From contig OX578149.1 in NCBI GenBank assembly GCA_951213105.1, positions 496,001 through 560,000 of the forward strand: a stretch of DNA of 64,000 nt, given 5' to 3'. The stretch comes from Amaurobius ferox (Eukaryota > Arthropoda > Arachnida > Araneae > Amaurobiidae). The notes beneath the pieces were generated by a model. That model was not told the origin of the DNA. It worked only from the letters and a program-made list of their open reading frames with translations, and did no database searches. Shown here in pieces: positions 22,793 to 33,576 of this stretch. Position numbers and translations under genes: made by a program. Numbering within the stretch: the first letter of the stretch is position 1; the number at the start of each line of letters is the position of its first letter.

Positions 22793-24451
22793 ACTCATCT
22801 TTGCCAGATATTTTAAAGATACTAAAATAGCATATATTAATGCAAATCATCCCAATATATCCAATCAATTCGTTTAAAGAATTGGAAATATTTTATAAGA
22901 CCAACTTTCATATCAAAGCTCAAAAAATTGATTTGGTGCTCTCTGCTTTTAGAGAGGTAGGTGATGCATAAAATTGCTACTTTTATATTTCACGAATATA
23001 AGTTTAGATGTACACAATATTTTACTCTTAGTTCTTCAGTTTTTATTTTATTTATGCAATGTTTATTTTTGTGGTTAGGAATAGAACAGAAGAATAGGGG
23101 TCTTTGTCAGTTTTTTGAGCCCTAGGTGTCTGTAAAGTAAATTCACCCTTTTTAAATTATATATATATTAAATATGGAAAATTAGTTTTTGAAAAGCTAT
23201 TTTGTTTTTAAAGTGGTATTAGGGAAATACTGATGGAGTACTATAACAGACCACACAAATCATTTACTGGGGCTGGTCTGATGGTGCCAATCCACCCCTG
23301 AGTATAACTAAATGGAGTATGAGCAACATTTTTGTAATTTAATTTTTTCACTAGCGGGGGCTCTATAAAAATGTGATATTTTATAAAAATAATGATCATT
23401 ATTTAAATTACTATTGAATAATTTCCTACCTTATTTAAAGCATTTTTGCAATTGGAACTGTTGTATAAATTTTAAATACTGTATCTTTGAAAATAAACAC
23501 AAGTTCAAAATTCTTGAATTCTCCCCCTTTCCTTCAAAATTGCAAATTATTTTATCGCTATCTGTTTATTTTGGAAATGTATCTCATATTAATGCTAATT
23601 TACCCTCCCTTTCTCTCTCTCTCTCCTCTCTCTAATATCCCAATATTTTAAATTACCTCCAATTAATGATAAAAGCTAAATATATCCTTTTAATCATTTG
23701 CTAATATACCAATATCCCCTATACATTTTTCTTTGCCACATTACACTTTAGCTCTTGATAGAGCACTTCATTCACGAAATTGTCAAAAAGTATATCTTTT
23801 TAAGAGCCAAAAAGCTCCCTAACCAGCAATAAGTGATTTAAAACATGTTCAGGGTTAATTTGAAACTGTGGGGTATTGCGTTTTCGGCAAAGTACTTTCT
23901 TTTTCTTCTCGGAGTATGCTGAGGTGCATAACAGGACCTTCCATGTCAATTCAACCAAGACCCTTCAGATTTTTCTAAAATTTTATACAAAGCTACAAAG
24001 TACAAACTTACAATACCATACAAAATTTCAGTTCATTGCGTGCATTAGTGTTTTAGCAATATATTTAAAAAAACGGCGAATTCTGCTCTGCGGATACATG
24101 AAATGAAAATTTTATGTTTGATAAAATCATTTCTTACTCTGCATCTTACGGTCATTTCGGGGGCATAAATTAAAACTATATGCATCTGTACTTACATGTT
24201 CATAATTTTAATTAAATATCAATTTACTTTTCATTTTAATAAATATAATTTAAATGGAATCATTAAAATAATAAGCAAAAGTATGTAAAACGTGAACTAT
24301 TTAAAATAAAATACATAAAATATACAATTTCAGAAACAACTATTGAAGATCCCGAAAGCTTAGGCAACTTGCAAGCCCTCAATCTTTGTCGCAGATCAGC
24401 TAGAAACATTCTGTTACTGGGAAGTACATTAATTTACTGATATTTTCTTTT
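22793..24451. other. AT-rich intron, no gene seen
   Basis: Only low-complexity and chance ORFs. A CT microsatellite lies at 23609-23634. The ORFs at 23414-23635 and 23876-24106 lack recognisable motifs. Confidence 0.4.
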
Positions 24452-24466
24452 CTTCCTGTATAGTGT

Positions 24467-24750
24467 TGTTGTTGAAACCCAGACCGTCCGACCTACCAGA
24501 AAGGTGTAAGGTAACTGTTTGGACGGTCGGGAAGTGCCACCCAATTTAGACCGGAACCCAGTGGGGGAGGCATCCACAGGGACCGTACCCTCCTTCCCCT
24601 ACCACCAACCTCTCGGAAGGACTTTCGGACCCACATGTTTAACGTGATCGTACTCCGCATGAACACGGCGGCAGTTTTGGCAGTGGCTGGAATCGAACCC
24701 GGGCCTACCGAGTGCAACTCCAGCGCGCTAACCAATGGGCTACCGCACCC
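24467..24750 (-). mobile_element. Full-length tRNA-derived SINE with 15-bp target duplication
   Basis: On the minus strand a 284-bp unit begins GGGTGCGGTAGCCCATTGGT, with a pol III A-box-like TAGCCCATTGG and a B box GGTTCGATTCC about 50 bp further. A GC-rich body follows (GTCCTTCCGAGAGGTTGGTG, CCCCCACTGGGTTCCGGTCT). It ends with the 3' hairpin, GGACGGTC pairing GACCGTCC (24521-24528 with 24482-24489), and GGTCTGGGTTTCAACAAC. Flanks CTTCCTGTATAGTGT (24452-24466) and CTTCTTGTATAGTGT (24751-24765) form a 15-bp target duplication with one mismatch. The head is tRNA-like but is not a functional tRNA gene. Confidence 0.92.
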
Positions 24751-25509
24751 CTTCTTGTATAGTGTATTAAAAGTATGAGTTAATTATTATTTATTAACTT
24801 CACTGTTTTACATGCCTATTTGTAATTACCCCTATTGAACTTAATATGTGCCAGCTGGGTGGCGGTTCTCTTGAGATTTTACAAAATATTTTAACTGTTC
24901 CTTCAAATAAAAAAAGTTGGGAATCCCTAATCTTTGCAGACATTTTTCATTTTTATTCAACTCTGCTTTGCAGTCCTTTTCTCGGGATGATTCTGTAGGT
25001 AAATATATATCTTTTTATTTTACATTGCTCGGATGATATTTATAAGAATTCTGGCATAAGAATAAATTTATATTTTTATAATAAAAAAAAGAGAAAATGG
25101 TAAATCCAGAGAATAGGTCGCTACATGTATTTTTTCTAAATACAAAATCACGGCAAGTTGGCGCATTCTCCCGTGTTTTGAAATTGGCCCCACTGATACT
25201 ATAAGTGGCATAATTTTCGGACTCTAGAAATAGGCTCCTCCTACCAAAATGACGTTTGTTACTTTGTTCTAAACAAGATTTTAAATGATAGTGTAATTTA
25301 ATTTAAAAAACAGTGAATAATACTCATAAAAATGTTATAAAATCTGATTTTTGTGAATTTTAAGAAAATTGAATAACTTTGTAAAACTGCAGAATAAAAA
25401 AACTTATAAAATGAATAGTACTCATATAAACGTTCTAAAATCAGATTTTTATGAAATTTAAAATTTTTTTGCTACAATTTTATCTGTGCATGTCGCGAGA
25501 TCATTTTCT

Positions 25510-26205
25510 CCGTGCAATCGAGGATCTGTATAAAAGCAGGGGTTAGACCTAAAAGTCGAAATTTGTGGAATGTACCAGTAGTCCGTGTAGGGACAAGGGT
25601 TTGGCCTAAAGGTCAAGATTTGTGGAACAGATGTACCAGTGGTCCGTGTAGGAGCAGGCGTTCGACCTAAAGGTCGGAATTTATGGAACAGATGTACCAG
25701 TGGTCCATATAGAGCAGAGGTTCGACCTAAAGGTCATTCTACACCGGGACGGGGCCCCCAGAGATCTCCGATTTATTAGGAACACTTGCCTTTAGCGCCT
25801 AGACACAGAATATGCTACAATGAATATGCTACAATTTTATCTGTGCATGTTGCACGTAGCAAGATCACTTTCTCCATGCAACCGAGGATCCGTACAAGGG
25901 CAGGGGTTCGACCTAAAGGTCAAAATTAGTGGAATGAATGTACCAGTGGTCCATGTAGGAGCAGGGGTTCAACCTAAAGGTCGAAATCTGTGGAACGAAT
26001 GTACTAGTGGTCCGTATGTACCAGTGATCTGTGTAGGGGCAGGGGTTCGACCTACAGGTCAAAATCTGTGAAACAAATGTACAAGTGGCCCATATGTACC
26101 AGTGATCCATGTATGGGCAGGAGTTCGACCTAAAGGTCGAATTCTGTGGAACGAATGTACCAGTAGTCCGTGTAGGGGCAGGGTTTCAACCTAAAGGTCA
26201 TTCAT
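25510..26205. repeat. Minisatellite with palindromic core inside the Merlin element
   Basis: Nine units share GGGGCAGGGGTTCGACCTAA and AGGTCGAAAT, then GTGGAACGAATGTACCAGTG and GTCCGTGTA. The core TTCGACCTAAAGGTCGAA is a near-perfect inverted repeat. Spacing is mostly 48-79 bp. The array is in two blocks, each introduced by GCTACAATTTTATCTGTGCA followed by a GAGGATC segment, so the block itself was duplicated. The ORFs over it are frames of the repeat and not genes. Confidence 0.85.
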
Positions 26206-26417
26206 TTTAAAATTAAAAAATAGAACAATACTCAGAAAAAGTTTGTACTCTAAAAATATTTCAAAAACTTGATACTTATAAAAAAGTTTCTACTCTAACT
26301 GAAAAAATTAAGAACTTTTAAAGGAGGAAGCAATTTTCTAAACACTGAAAAATATAAACCAAGTTTCAAAACACGGGATAAATTAAACAAAAAAACTAAC
26401 CTTCAGGACTCATCTTC

Positions 26418-27471
26418 CTACTCAGAGTTGGAACAATGCTGAAACCTCTCGTCCGTCTTCTGCTTTAACAAATCATCATCATTTGTATGGGGAGGGAAGA
26501 TGGAAATGATTCCTTTCATAAATTCATTCCATGCTTGCTCCCCAACCTCATGTTCAAGTCTTCTTTTAAACATATATGCATACAAATAGGAATCAAACTG
26601 ATCTTTAACTTTGCGGGATTTGCTTTTTTTTAATCGCCGACCACGTTCCCTCAATCGAATTGGTATGCGCGCCTGTCTCGGGATCCTTAAATTCATAACT
26701 GTGATTCACTTGAAGGTGCATGAAGCCTTTATGTTTAAGACAATCATACGCCTTCCAAATAGTCCAATAGTCCAAAATTATTAAGGTCCCCTTCTTGATA
26801 TACTTTTCAATCACTTCCAACAAACATTCACTCGACCTATTAGGCACCTTAGCAAAAAAACATTTATTCGTCCCTTTTTCAATTCCTCCAAACACCCACT
26901 GTCCAACAACAGGCTTTCCTCTTCCATACTTATTCTTACCAAACTTACTTTCATCTATTTCAACAATCACACCATTACCACCAATCTTAATCCTTTTATT
27001 CAAAAAAACACTCACACAAATGTCCTGACAAAACTGTTTCCAATCAGTTAATAGTTTTGTCGGAAACATTTAACTGATTCATAATAAACTTGCACTCACA
27101 ACCATTAAACCACAATGTCATAATTAAAATTTTAATCAAACACAACTTACTCTTGTCAAACCAAGTATACCCCTCCTCATGCTCATACTGACATCATGTT
27201 AATTCACTTCGAACCTCTTTCAGCACCTCCATTCAAATCTATCAATCCTCCAATCTATCTCACACAACTTCATTTCATCTCCACACTTAGGACAAACATA
27301 CTTATCACTTATAATCTCTTTCATAGCACACCAATTAATTACCTCTTTCAAACCTTTATTCTCCAAATTATAGTAGAATTTTATTCTAGATTCATTCATA
27401 CCAACATCCACTCTACCATGTTTTACAAAACTACATTCACCTTCCATTTGCTTGCGCTTACCAGAAGACAT
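26418..27471 (-). pseudogene. Merlin transposase (ISXO2/IS1016-like DDE), frameshifted
   Basis: Three minus-strand pieces make one transposase. 27471-27220 has a zinc-ribbon segment with CPKCGDEMK. 27200-27070 in shifted frames retains TWFDKSKLCLIKILIM and NGCECKFIMNQLNVS. 27069-26605 carries the catalytic core: VIVEIDESKFGKNKYGRGKP (first Asp), QWVFGGIEKGTNKCFF, LIILDYWTIWKAYD (second Asp) and HTNSIEGTW (Glu). 26696-26418 is a basic tail with KKSKSRKVKDQF. The catalytic residues survive, but at least two frameshifts separate the pieces, so this copy should not make a whole protein. Confidence 0.85.
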
Positions 27472-27913
27472 AAGGGAAATATGATTGACAACAAAAGCAA
27501 ATCAACAAAAGTAAAACTAAATAATTATTAAATTAAAAATTATTTGCAAAATAAATCAATAAATGAAAGTACGTACAACAATAAGCAAATCCGCAAAACT
27601 AAAACTAAAGTTAATAATTATTAAATTAAAAATTATTTGCAGAATAAATCAACTAATGAAATAAGGTAAAACAATGGCCAAAAATATTGATAGAAATATT
27701 CTGTTACATCAGAAAACTGTAGCAACCACAGAAACGTGTTCTTATTAGATATTACACAATTACTGCCAAAAACATCTGATACAAGAGGTTACCAGATTAC
27801 AACATAAACCGCTTGCAAGGTGCGTAGCTTATTCTCCGATTTAACCAAGGTGACCTATTCTCCAGATTAACCAAGAAAATAATTGAATTGGATTTTATTT
27901 TTAAAGGGCATGT

Positions 27914-27979
27914 TGAAAACCCAGACCACCAGACTGACCCAAAGGTTTACAGCAGCAGTTTGGGTGGCCTGGATCGAAC
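27914..27979 (-). mobile_element. Solo 3'-tail hairpin, 66 bp, at a USP splice donor
   Basis: The 66-bp insert is flanked by TTAAAGGGCATGT (27901-27913) and TTAAAGGACATGT (27980-27992), a 13-bp target duplication with one mismatch. It contains CCAGACCACC (27921-27930) pairing with GGTGGCCTGG (27963-27972) with one mismatch, and keeps the family loop words GACCCAAAGGTTTAC. Its 3' terminus (minus strand) is GGTCTGGGTTTTCA joined to target ACA. In the USP pre-mRNA it occupies about +22 to +87 of the intron following exon 28001-28243. Confidence 0.88.
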
Positions 27980-28000
27980 TTAAAGGACATGTGTACTTAC

Positions 28001-28243
28001 CATTTTTAACTCAATATTTAGAAAAACCAAATGCAAGAAAATGTGGTTCATTTGGATATGAGGAACAGGAACTGATATACAAAGGTATGGGTCAAAAGTG
28101 TTGCTACATCTACCACAACCCAAACAACAGAGAGATGATCGTACTTGACCTTGAAAGAGATCATGCACAAAACTACTGTTGCATCGCAAGTGATTGGAGA
28201 GCATTTCAGCTGCAATTTCCTCATCAGTACGACCCAATCCACT
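28001..28243 (-). CDS. USP31/USP43-like ubiquitin protease, zinc-finger exon
   Basis: An 81-codon internal exon of the minus-strand deubiquitinase, bounded by a TTTTAG acceptor (28249-28244) and a GTAAGT donor (28000-27995), phase 0 at both ends. It reads SGLGRTDEEIAAEMLSNH, then SSFVHDLFQGQVRSSLCC and NTFDPYLCISVPVPH. The phrase F---FQ-Q-RSSL-C--C---SNTFDP-LC-S-P-P is distinctive of the USP31/USP43 branch. Its CxxC (CLGC) belongs to the zinc-ribbon in the fingers subdomain of the catalytic fold. Phase joins cleanly to exon 43426-44271. A hairpin retroposon lies just inside the following intron. Confidence 0.85.
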
Positions 28244-28580
28244 CTAAAAGTATGGGAAACAAAACATAAATTGAGTTACAGAGTATAGAAATGATGTAAA
28301 AAAAAAAATAAGTGCTGTGTTGGTGAAGTTATAGGAAAAATAATAAGATATACTAAATGAGAAATCCATTTTAGACATATTAAGAAAGAAATAAAAATAT
28401 ATACAAATTTATCATTAATAATACATTCTAAAATATTCCATGTAGCACTAGAGCTGCTAAAGATTAGTTGATGTGAGACTCAACCACATATTGTGCGCAA
28501 TAGAATTTATGCACCCAGAACATACAACTTGCAGTACAGAAAATAGTTCACTACTTTTGGAGAATTATAAAAAAAAATGG

Positions 28581-30826
28581 GGTGATTGGTAGAATAGCCC
28601 ATACCTCATTTTTCAAAGTACAAAATTGAGCCAAGTTGACGCGATGCACCGGGTTACAATTTCAATCTGCTTACTTCGCCAATCTGGTAGCCTACGACTT
28701 TCCGGACATACAATCAGCACGCAGAATAGTATTTCAACAGTAATCTGCATATTTCATCAGATTTTTTCGTGCAAATTCGTTGAACCCTGTTTCTTTTCAC
28801 GTAATTAACGTACATAAAGATTGCCGTAATTGCAGTCAGTAGATATTTTTGTATTGCAGATGTTTCTAAATGACATCTGATAAGCGGTAAATGGATTCGT
28901 GCGATTGTTTTTGTAGATTTAGTAAATATTTTTTTAGATTTAATTGGATTGTGTGAAACGTGCTCCGGTGTAGAATGTACGTGTATGTTCAAGAAAACGT
29001 GTTTGTGTGGATGTACGAGAAAATATGGATATAAACATTCGTTCTTTAAGGTTAGTAAAGGTTAGTTCTTTTATTTATTCATCCCATGTTTTGAAATTGT
29101 CTTTTGTATTTTCCTGTGTTTTTAAAATGGTTCTTCTAAGTTCTGTTTTTTCTTAAATTTCGTTAAAGTCCAATAATATTTCTAAGTATTGTTTTTTCTT
29201 GAATTTTGTTAAAGTACAATCTTTTTTCTAAGTATCGTTTTTTCTTAAATTTAGTTAAAGTACAAACTTTTTTCTAAGTATCGTTTTTTCTTAAATTTAG
29301 TGGTAAAACCAGAAATTAGACCCCCCCCCCACTCATTTTTCTAAGTACAAAATTGCGCCAAGTTGGCACGTTTCTCCGTGATTTGAAATTGACTCCTCCC
29401 AACTGAAGTGACGTATTTTCCCGTGTTTTAAAATAGGCTCCTCCTACCAAAGTGACGTCTAATTCTACAATTTTATGAACTGGAATTTTGTTAAATGATA
29501 TTGCATTTGAATATAAATAAAACTGAATAATACTCATAAAAAGCTTACAAAATACGATTGTGAGTTTGTACTTTAACTAAATTTAAGAAAAACGATACTT
29601 AGGAAAAAGTTTGTACTTTAACTAAATTTAAGAAAAACGATACTTAGAAAAAAGTTTGTACTTTAACTAAATTTAAGAAAAACAATACTTAGAAAAAGTT
29701 TGTACTTTAACTAAACTCAAAAGAAAACGATACTTTGTAATTAAGAAACCCATTTCAAAAACACGGGAAAATACAAAAGACAATTTCAAAACACGGGATT
29801 AACAAATAAAAAACTAACCTCATTTTCACCAACATCCACACGTTTTCTTCTTGAACATTCGCTCGAATCCATTTGCCACTTACCGCATGCCATTTCGTAA
29901 CTCAATCTGCAATCCAAAAACTATTCAAAATATTTAAAAAAATTTTGCACAGCCAAAATGTATGTAAAATGATTGAAGATTTCCTTCAAAGCAGTTCCAA
30001 AAAATAACCTTAAGTAAAAGCGATCAAGAAAGATACACAGATGTTCCAGAAATAATTCGCTCGATCAGATCGCTCAAATCATTCGAAATAATTCTGATGA
30101 AATACACAGAAGACTATATGAAATACTACCTGCCTATTAAAATGCAGATTCCCAAATAGTCGCACGCTGATTGGATAACAGAAGTCGTGGGCTACCAGAT
30201 TGGCGAAGTATACGAAATGAAATTGCAACCCGATGAATTGCGCCAACTTGGCGCGGGATCGTACTTTGAAAATGAGTGGGGGCCTATTTTCCGGTTCAAC
30301 CAATTTGGTAAAAGCACAAACTTTTTTCTAAGTTCTTTTTTCTCTTAAATTTTGTTATAGTACAAACACTTTTTAAAATTTTGTATTTTTTCTAAGTACT
30401 ATTAAATTAAATTTTCGATGTATCCAGTTATAACTTTTTGATATTGATTTAAAATCAAAAAATATTTTTAAGTATCGCGTGTTTCAATATGGTTTCGAAA
30501 ATTTTAAAAGTTTTTTATTCTGTCATTACGCAATATTTTTATAATGCACAAAAATCGTATTTTGTAAGCTTTTTATGAGTATTACTCACTTTTAATGAGT
30601 ATTATTCCCTTTTATTAAAATTGAATTGCACTATCATTTACATTCAAAATTCCAGTTCATAAAACTGTAGAATACGTCAGGTTGGTAGGAGGAGCCTATT
30701 TTAAAACACGGGAAACTACATCACTTGAGTTGGGAGGAGTAAATTTCAAAACAAGGGGAAACGCACCAACTTGGAGCATATTTTGTACTTAGAAAAATGA
30801 GATGTGGGCTATTCTACCGATTTACC
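28581..30826. mobile_element. Merlin-type non-autonomous element (outer), interrupted
   Basis: Ends GGTGATTGGTAGAATAGCCC (28581) and GGTAAATCGGTAGAATAGCC (reverse complement, ending 30826) resemble the Merlin ends at 25099. The flanking 8 bp are AAAAATGG (28573-28580) and AAAAATTG (30827-30834), 7 of 8 identical. Inner terminal motif AAGTACAAAATTGCGCCAAG is shared by all Merlin-like copies here. Minisatellite units of about 48 bp (TTAGTTAAAGTACAAACTTT and TTCTAAGTATCG) run at 29130-29300. A second copy, 29302-30301, is inserted in it. No transposase. Confidence 0.82.
29302..30301. mobile_element. Merlin-type element (inner) nested in the outer copy
   Basis: Ends GGTAAAACCAGAAATTAGAC (29302) and GGTTGAACCGGAAAATAGGC (reverse complement, ending 30301), flanked by AATTTAGT (29294-29301) and AATTTGGT (30302-30309), 7 of 8 identical. 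It is about 1 kb, and its interior is homologous to the outer element but in the opposite orientation, which makes 28581-30310 look like a large imperfect palindrome. It carries its own 48-bp minisatellite units (29565-29720). No coding capacity seen. Confidence 0.82.
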
Positions 30827-31095
30827 AAAAATTGTTACTATACACTAATCTTAAATATAAAATGCAATGTCTATCAGGGACGTAAGTGGTCAATCTTGAC
30901 TGGGGGGATGTGAAGGGAATTTTTCCGACTAATATTGAAAATTTCAGACTGTATAAACAAGTGAGTTAACTTTTGTTTTGGGACGAGTGCATTGCTGTTC
31001 TAGTGACATTTGTGCAGTTCAAAGTCTACACGGCAATTATTTGTTTTAATTTTCGAATGTTTTGTGCATATGTCCTATGCCCCAATTAAAAAAAA

Positions 31096-31127
31096 AGTCT
31101 CAAAACCAAATTTTGGGTTTTGAGACT
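31096..31127. other. Perfect 12-bp stem-loop
   Basis: AGTCTCAAAACC (31096-31107) is exactly complementary to GGTTTTGAGACT (31116-31127) across an 8-nt loop. It lies in non-coding hAT interior. Function unknown; such a structure could be a foldback remnant. Confidence 0.6.
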
Positions 31128-31997
31128 GTTTTTGGGTTTTCTTTGTTTTTTTATAAATAATTGTACATTTTTTATTAATTATCGGATGTGTTGTGCAAAT
31201 GCCCAGACCTTTAGCTACCATTTAAAACAAGGCAAGTATCTAGGGTAAGAATTAGCAAAATTTTAAATATATTTGAAAAAGTATTAAATTTCGTACGTAA
31301 AAAAAAAAATTCAAAATGATCCAATAGAAAATCTACCTGTATGTGAATATACACATATTCTTAAATACATCTAAATTGTATTTTTTAGGTTATCTGATAT
31401 TTATTTCGCAGCATCCAAAACAGGAAGATTAGCTCAGTTCTACAGTTTGATTTCTATAGAAAGTTGTGTGTATCATCGCATTCTAACAATTTTTTTTTAA
31501 ATACTACATTTTATTTTTAAAAAATGCATCAAAGCAACAAATGCATCTCCCTTAAAGAAGTGCGGAGGACTGCGGTTTCTCTCCGATGGTTGCACATACC
31601 TGAGCTCTCTCCTAGAGAAAGGATAGTTTATTTTCTTTATTTTTTTCCAGGTGTGTGGATTGTATGCGTATAAATTTGGTTTGAAATTAACATTGAGCAA
31701 TGCAGTTTTTCAACGTGCGTTATAGTTTCGTGTAAATTTACGAAAAATTAAAGAATTTTGATGCACACAATTTGGACCGCATTGAACTTTTTCTCATTTT
31801 GGGGTCCCGGTATTAAATTAAATTTCAAAAAGGGGCTCCGAGGCCAAAAAACTTCGTATAACAGTGATCTATAATATACAACTGGAGTGAGTGCATATTA
31901 CACTTTAACATTGTTCGGCCGTGGTTCCTTTCGGAGTTGGCGAAAATCATCCGCGCTTGAAGGTGCGATTCTGTAAAGCGGACGCTTATCTAAGACC

Positions 31998-32150
31998 TAA
32001 ATATGTGGGTTACGAGAGGTTGGTGGTAGGAGAAGGGTACGGTACCTGTGGTTGTGTCCCTCACTGGATTCTAGTCTAAATTGAATGGGAATATCCCGAC
32101 CATCCAAACAGATACCTTACACTTTCGGGTAGGTCGTACGGTCTGGGTCG
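31998..32150 (+). mobile_element. 5'-truncated tRNA-SINE fragment
   Basis: The 3' half of the SINE seen whole at 24467-24750. It begins near ATATGTGGGTTACGAGAGGT, keeps TTGGTGGTAGGAGAAGGGTA, CCTTACACTTTCGGGTAGGT and the terminal GGTCTGGG. The tail hairpin is weakened (GACCATCC against GTACGGTC), indicating an old copy. It lies next to the left half of the Tc1-like element. Confidence 0.75.
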
Positions 32151-32159
32151 AAAGAAGAA

Positions 32160-32277
32160 AGATCTCTTCTAGTTGTTGCAAGCCAATCTGATGACTCGCT
32201 TGTACGTCGACGGTATTCTGCAGCCGATTGTTCTGCCTATGTTGCCATGTCGCTCAGGTTACATTTACCAACAAGAC
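32160..32277 (+). pseudogene. Tc1-like transposase, 5' part (split by the LINE)
   Basis: The plus-strand frame before the LINE reads RLYVDGILQPIVLPMLPC then RSGYIYQQD, the Tc1-transposase segment that leads into the second catalytic Asp (QQDNA-type motif). The LINE at 32278-39817 is inserted right after this Asp codon. The continuation is at 39831-40251. Only about 30 codons of the upstream half are visible; the N-terminus and left terminal repeat were not found. Confidence 0.78.
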
Positions 32278-32550
32278 CCCTTCGGGGAAATGTCATTATT
32301 ATAGCGAGTTTTTGTGCGAACAAAGCGATTTATAGCGAGAAGTATATTATTATTACAAATTTTTCAGAATGTGCAAACATGGTTTGACACACTTCAGGAG
32401 GGCAAGTGTTTGAAGCACAAAAGTTTTATTACGTTTGTAAAGTGACATTTCCGTGGAGCAAGTACCTTGTCGTGGTCGAAGGGCTCCCCATTAGGGGCTA
32501 AAGCTTGCTCCAACTTTTAGTTGATCCTCTGACTGCTTTAGGGGGCAGTC

Positions 32551-33576
32551 ATGACAACAACGATGGTTTTGGACGGTAGCCAACTGCTCATAGAGGTTCC
32601 AAGGGATCTCAGAGTAGAGGCTAAACATAAAGTGGACAAACTAAGTGAACTCTTAATAGAAAGAGGAGACATGAGCACGGATATGTGCAAGGAAATATAC
32701 AGGGGAATAGCTGAGATCTATGAACTGTTTGTGGAACAATCAATCCAGCTAAAAGAGCAAGAGGCTCAACTGGCTAGTAAGCCAACCTTCGCAGAAGCTA
32801 CCAAAAGACAGGTGAGCGTAAAAAGACCAGCGAAGAAAGAGAACATTGTTCTCCTATACCCGAAGAAGGCTGGCAGTAATCAGAAAAAGGACTCATTGTC
32901 AGTCCAGAAGAAACTGACCAAGGCAATAAGACCAAACGACCTAAAGATAGGCGTGCAAAGGATGAAACCCATAAAAGGGGGCGTCCTAATAAAAGTCAAC
33001 ACGGAGTCAGACAAACAAATTCTGGAGGATGCCATTAAGGCAAATGAAAGCTTGAAAGAAGTTGCAATAGAACAACCTAAGCTGAGAAATCCCAGATTGA
33101 TACTAACATATGTTCCCAATGATATGGGAGAAGAAGAGCTAAAAGAGAAGCTCATAAAACAGAACAACATAGAAGGGGAAATGAAAATCAAATACCCGAT
33201 TAAAAGGAATACCTTTAATCACTGGGTAATTGAAGTGAATGCAACAGCATTCAAAGAGTGCATAACAAAAAGAAGTTTATATCTGGATTGGCTCAAAATC
33301 AAAGTCCATGAACACATTAATGTCCTTCAATGTTTCAAATGTTACAGATATGGCCATATCAAGAAAGACTGCTCTGAGGAAGAAAGCTGCCTAAAATGTG
33401 CTAAACCTGGTCACAAAGGAAAGGACTGCAAGAAAAAAGCATCATGCATAAATTGCAAAGAGGCCAATAAAAATCACGGAGCGAACGTGGAAGTGAACCA
33501 CGATGTTTTGGATCATAACTGTCCGATAAGAATACGAGAAATGAAGTTCCAGAAGAACAGAACTGATTATGGGTAA
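32551..33576 (+). CDS. LINE ORF1, gag-like RNA-binding protein
   Basis: A 341-residue ORF encoding the nucleic-acid-binding protein that coats LINE RNA. The N-terminal third is Lys/Glu-rich and probably coiled coil (about residues 20-80, ending in EQSIQLKEQEAQLAS). A middle region (about 150-245, with RLILTYVPNDMGEEELKEKL) looks like the RRM-like domain of such ORF1 proteins. The C-terminus has three Cys/His clusters: CFKCYRYGHIKKDC, CLKCAKPGHKGKDC and CINCKEANKNHGAN with a later DHNC. The first ATG is preceded by the 5' UTR and followed by an uninterrupted frame. The stop overlaps the ORF2 start in ATGGGTAA, suggesting coupled reinitiation. Confidence 0.88.
   Translation: MTTTMVLDGSQLLIEVPRDLRVEAKHKVDKLSELLIERGDMSTDMCKEIYRGIAEIYELFVEQSIQLKEQEAQLASKPTFAEATKRQVSVKRPAKKENIVLLYPKKAGSNQKKDSLSVQKKLTKAIRPNDLKIGVQRMKPIKGGVLIKVNTESDKQILEDAIKANESLKEVAIEQPKLRNPRLILTYVPNDMGEEELKEKLIKQNNIEGEMKIKYPIKRNTFNHWVIEVNATAFKECITKRSLYLDWLKIKVHEHINVLQCFKCYRYGHIKKDCSEEESCLKCAKPGHKGKDCKKKASCINCKEANKNHGANVEVNHDVLDHNCPIRIREMKFQKNRTDYG

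Larger units (their letters stand above)
25099..27872 (-). mobile_element. Merlin-superfamily DNA transposon
   Basis: Inverted ends GGTAAATCCAGAGAATAGGT (25099) and GGTTAATCTGGAGAATAGGT (reverse complement, ending 27872) bracket an IS1016/ISXO2-like transposase on the minus strand. The flanking 8 bp are GAGAAAAT (25091-25098) and AAGAAAAT (27873-27880), 7 of 8 identical, the target size expected for Merlin. The interior contains a minisatellite (25510-26205) and a duplicated AT-rich segment of about 92 bp near 27500-27665. Smaller relatives with similar ends are at 28581-30826 and 29302-30301. Confidence 0.85.

Noticed and set aside
25820..26110. Apparent repeat proteins on both strands
   Set aside because: Both are frames of the 60-bp minisatellite; no codon bias or start context supports a gene.
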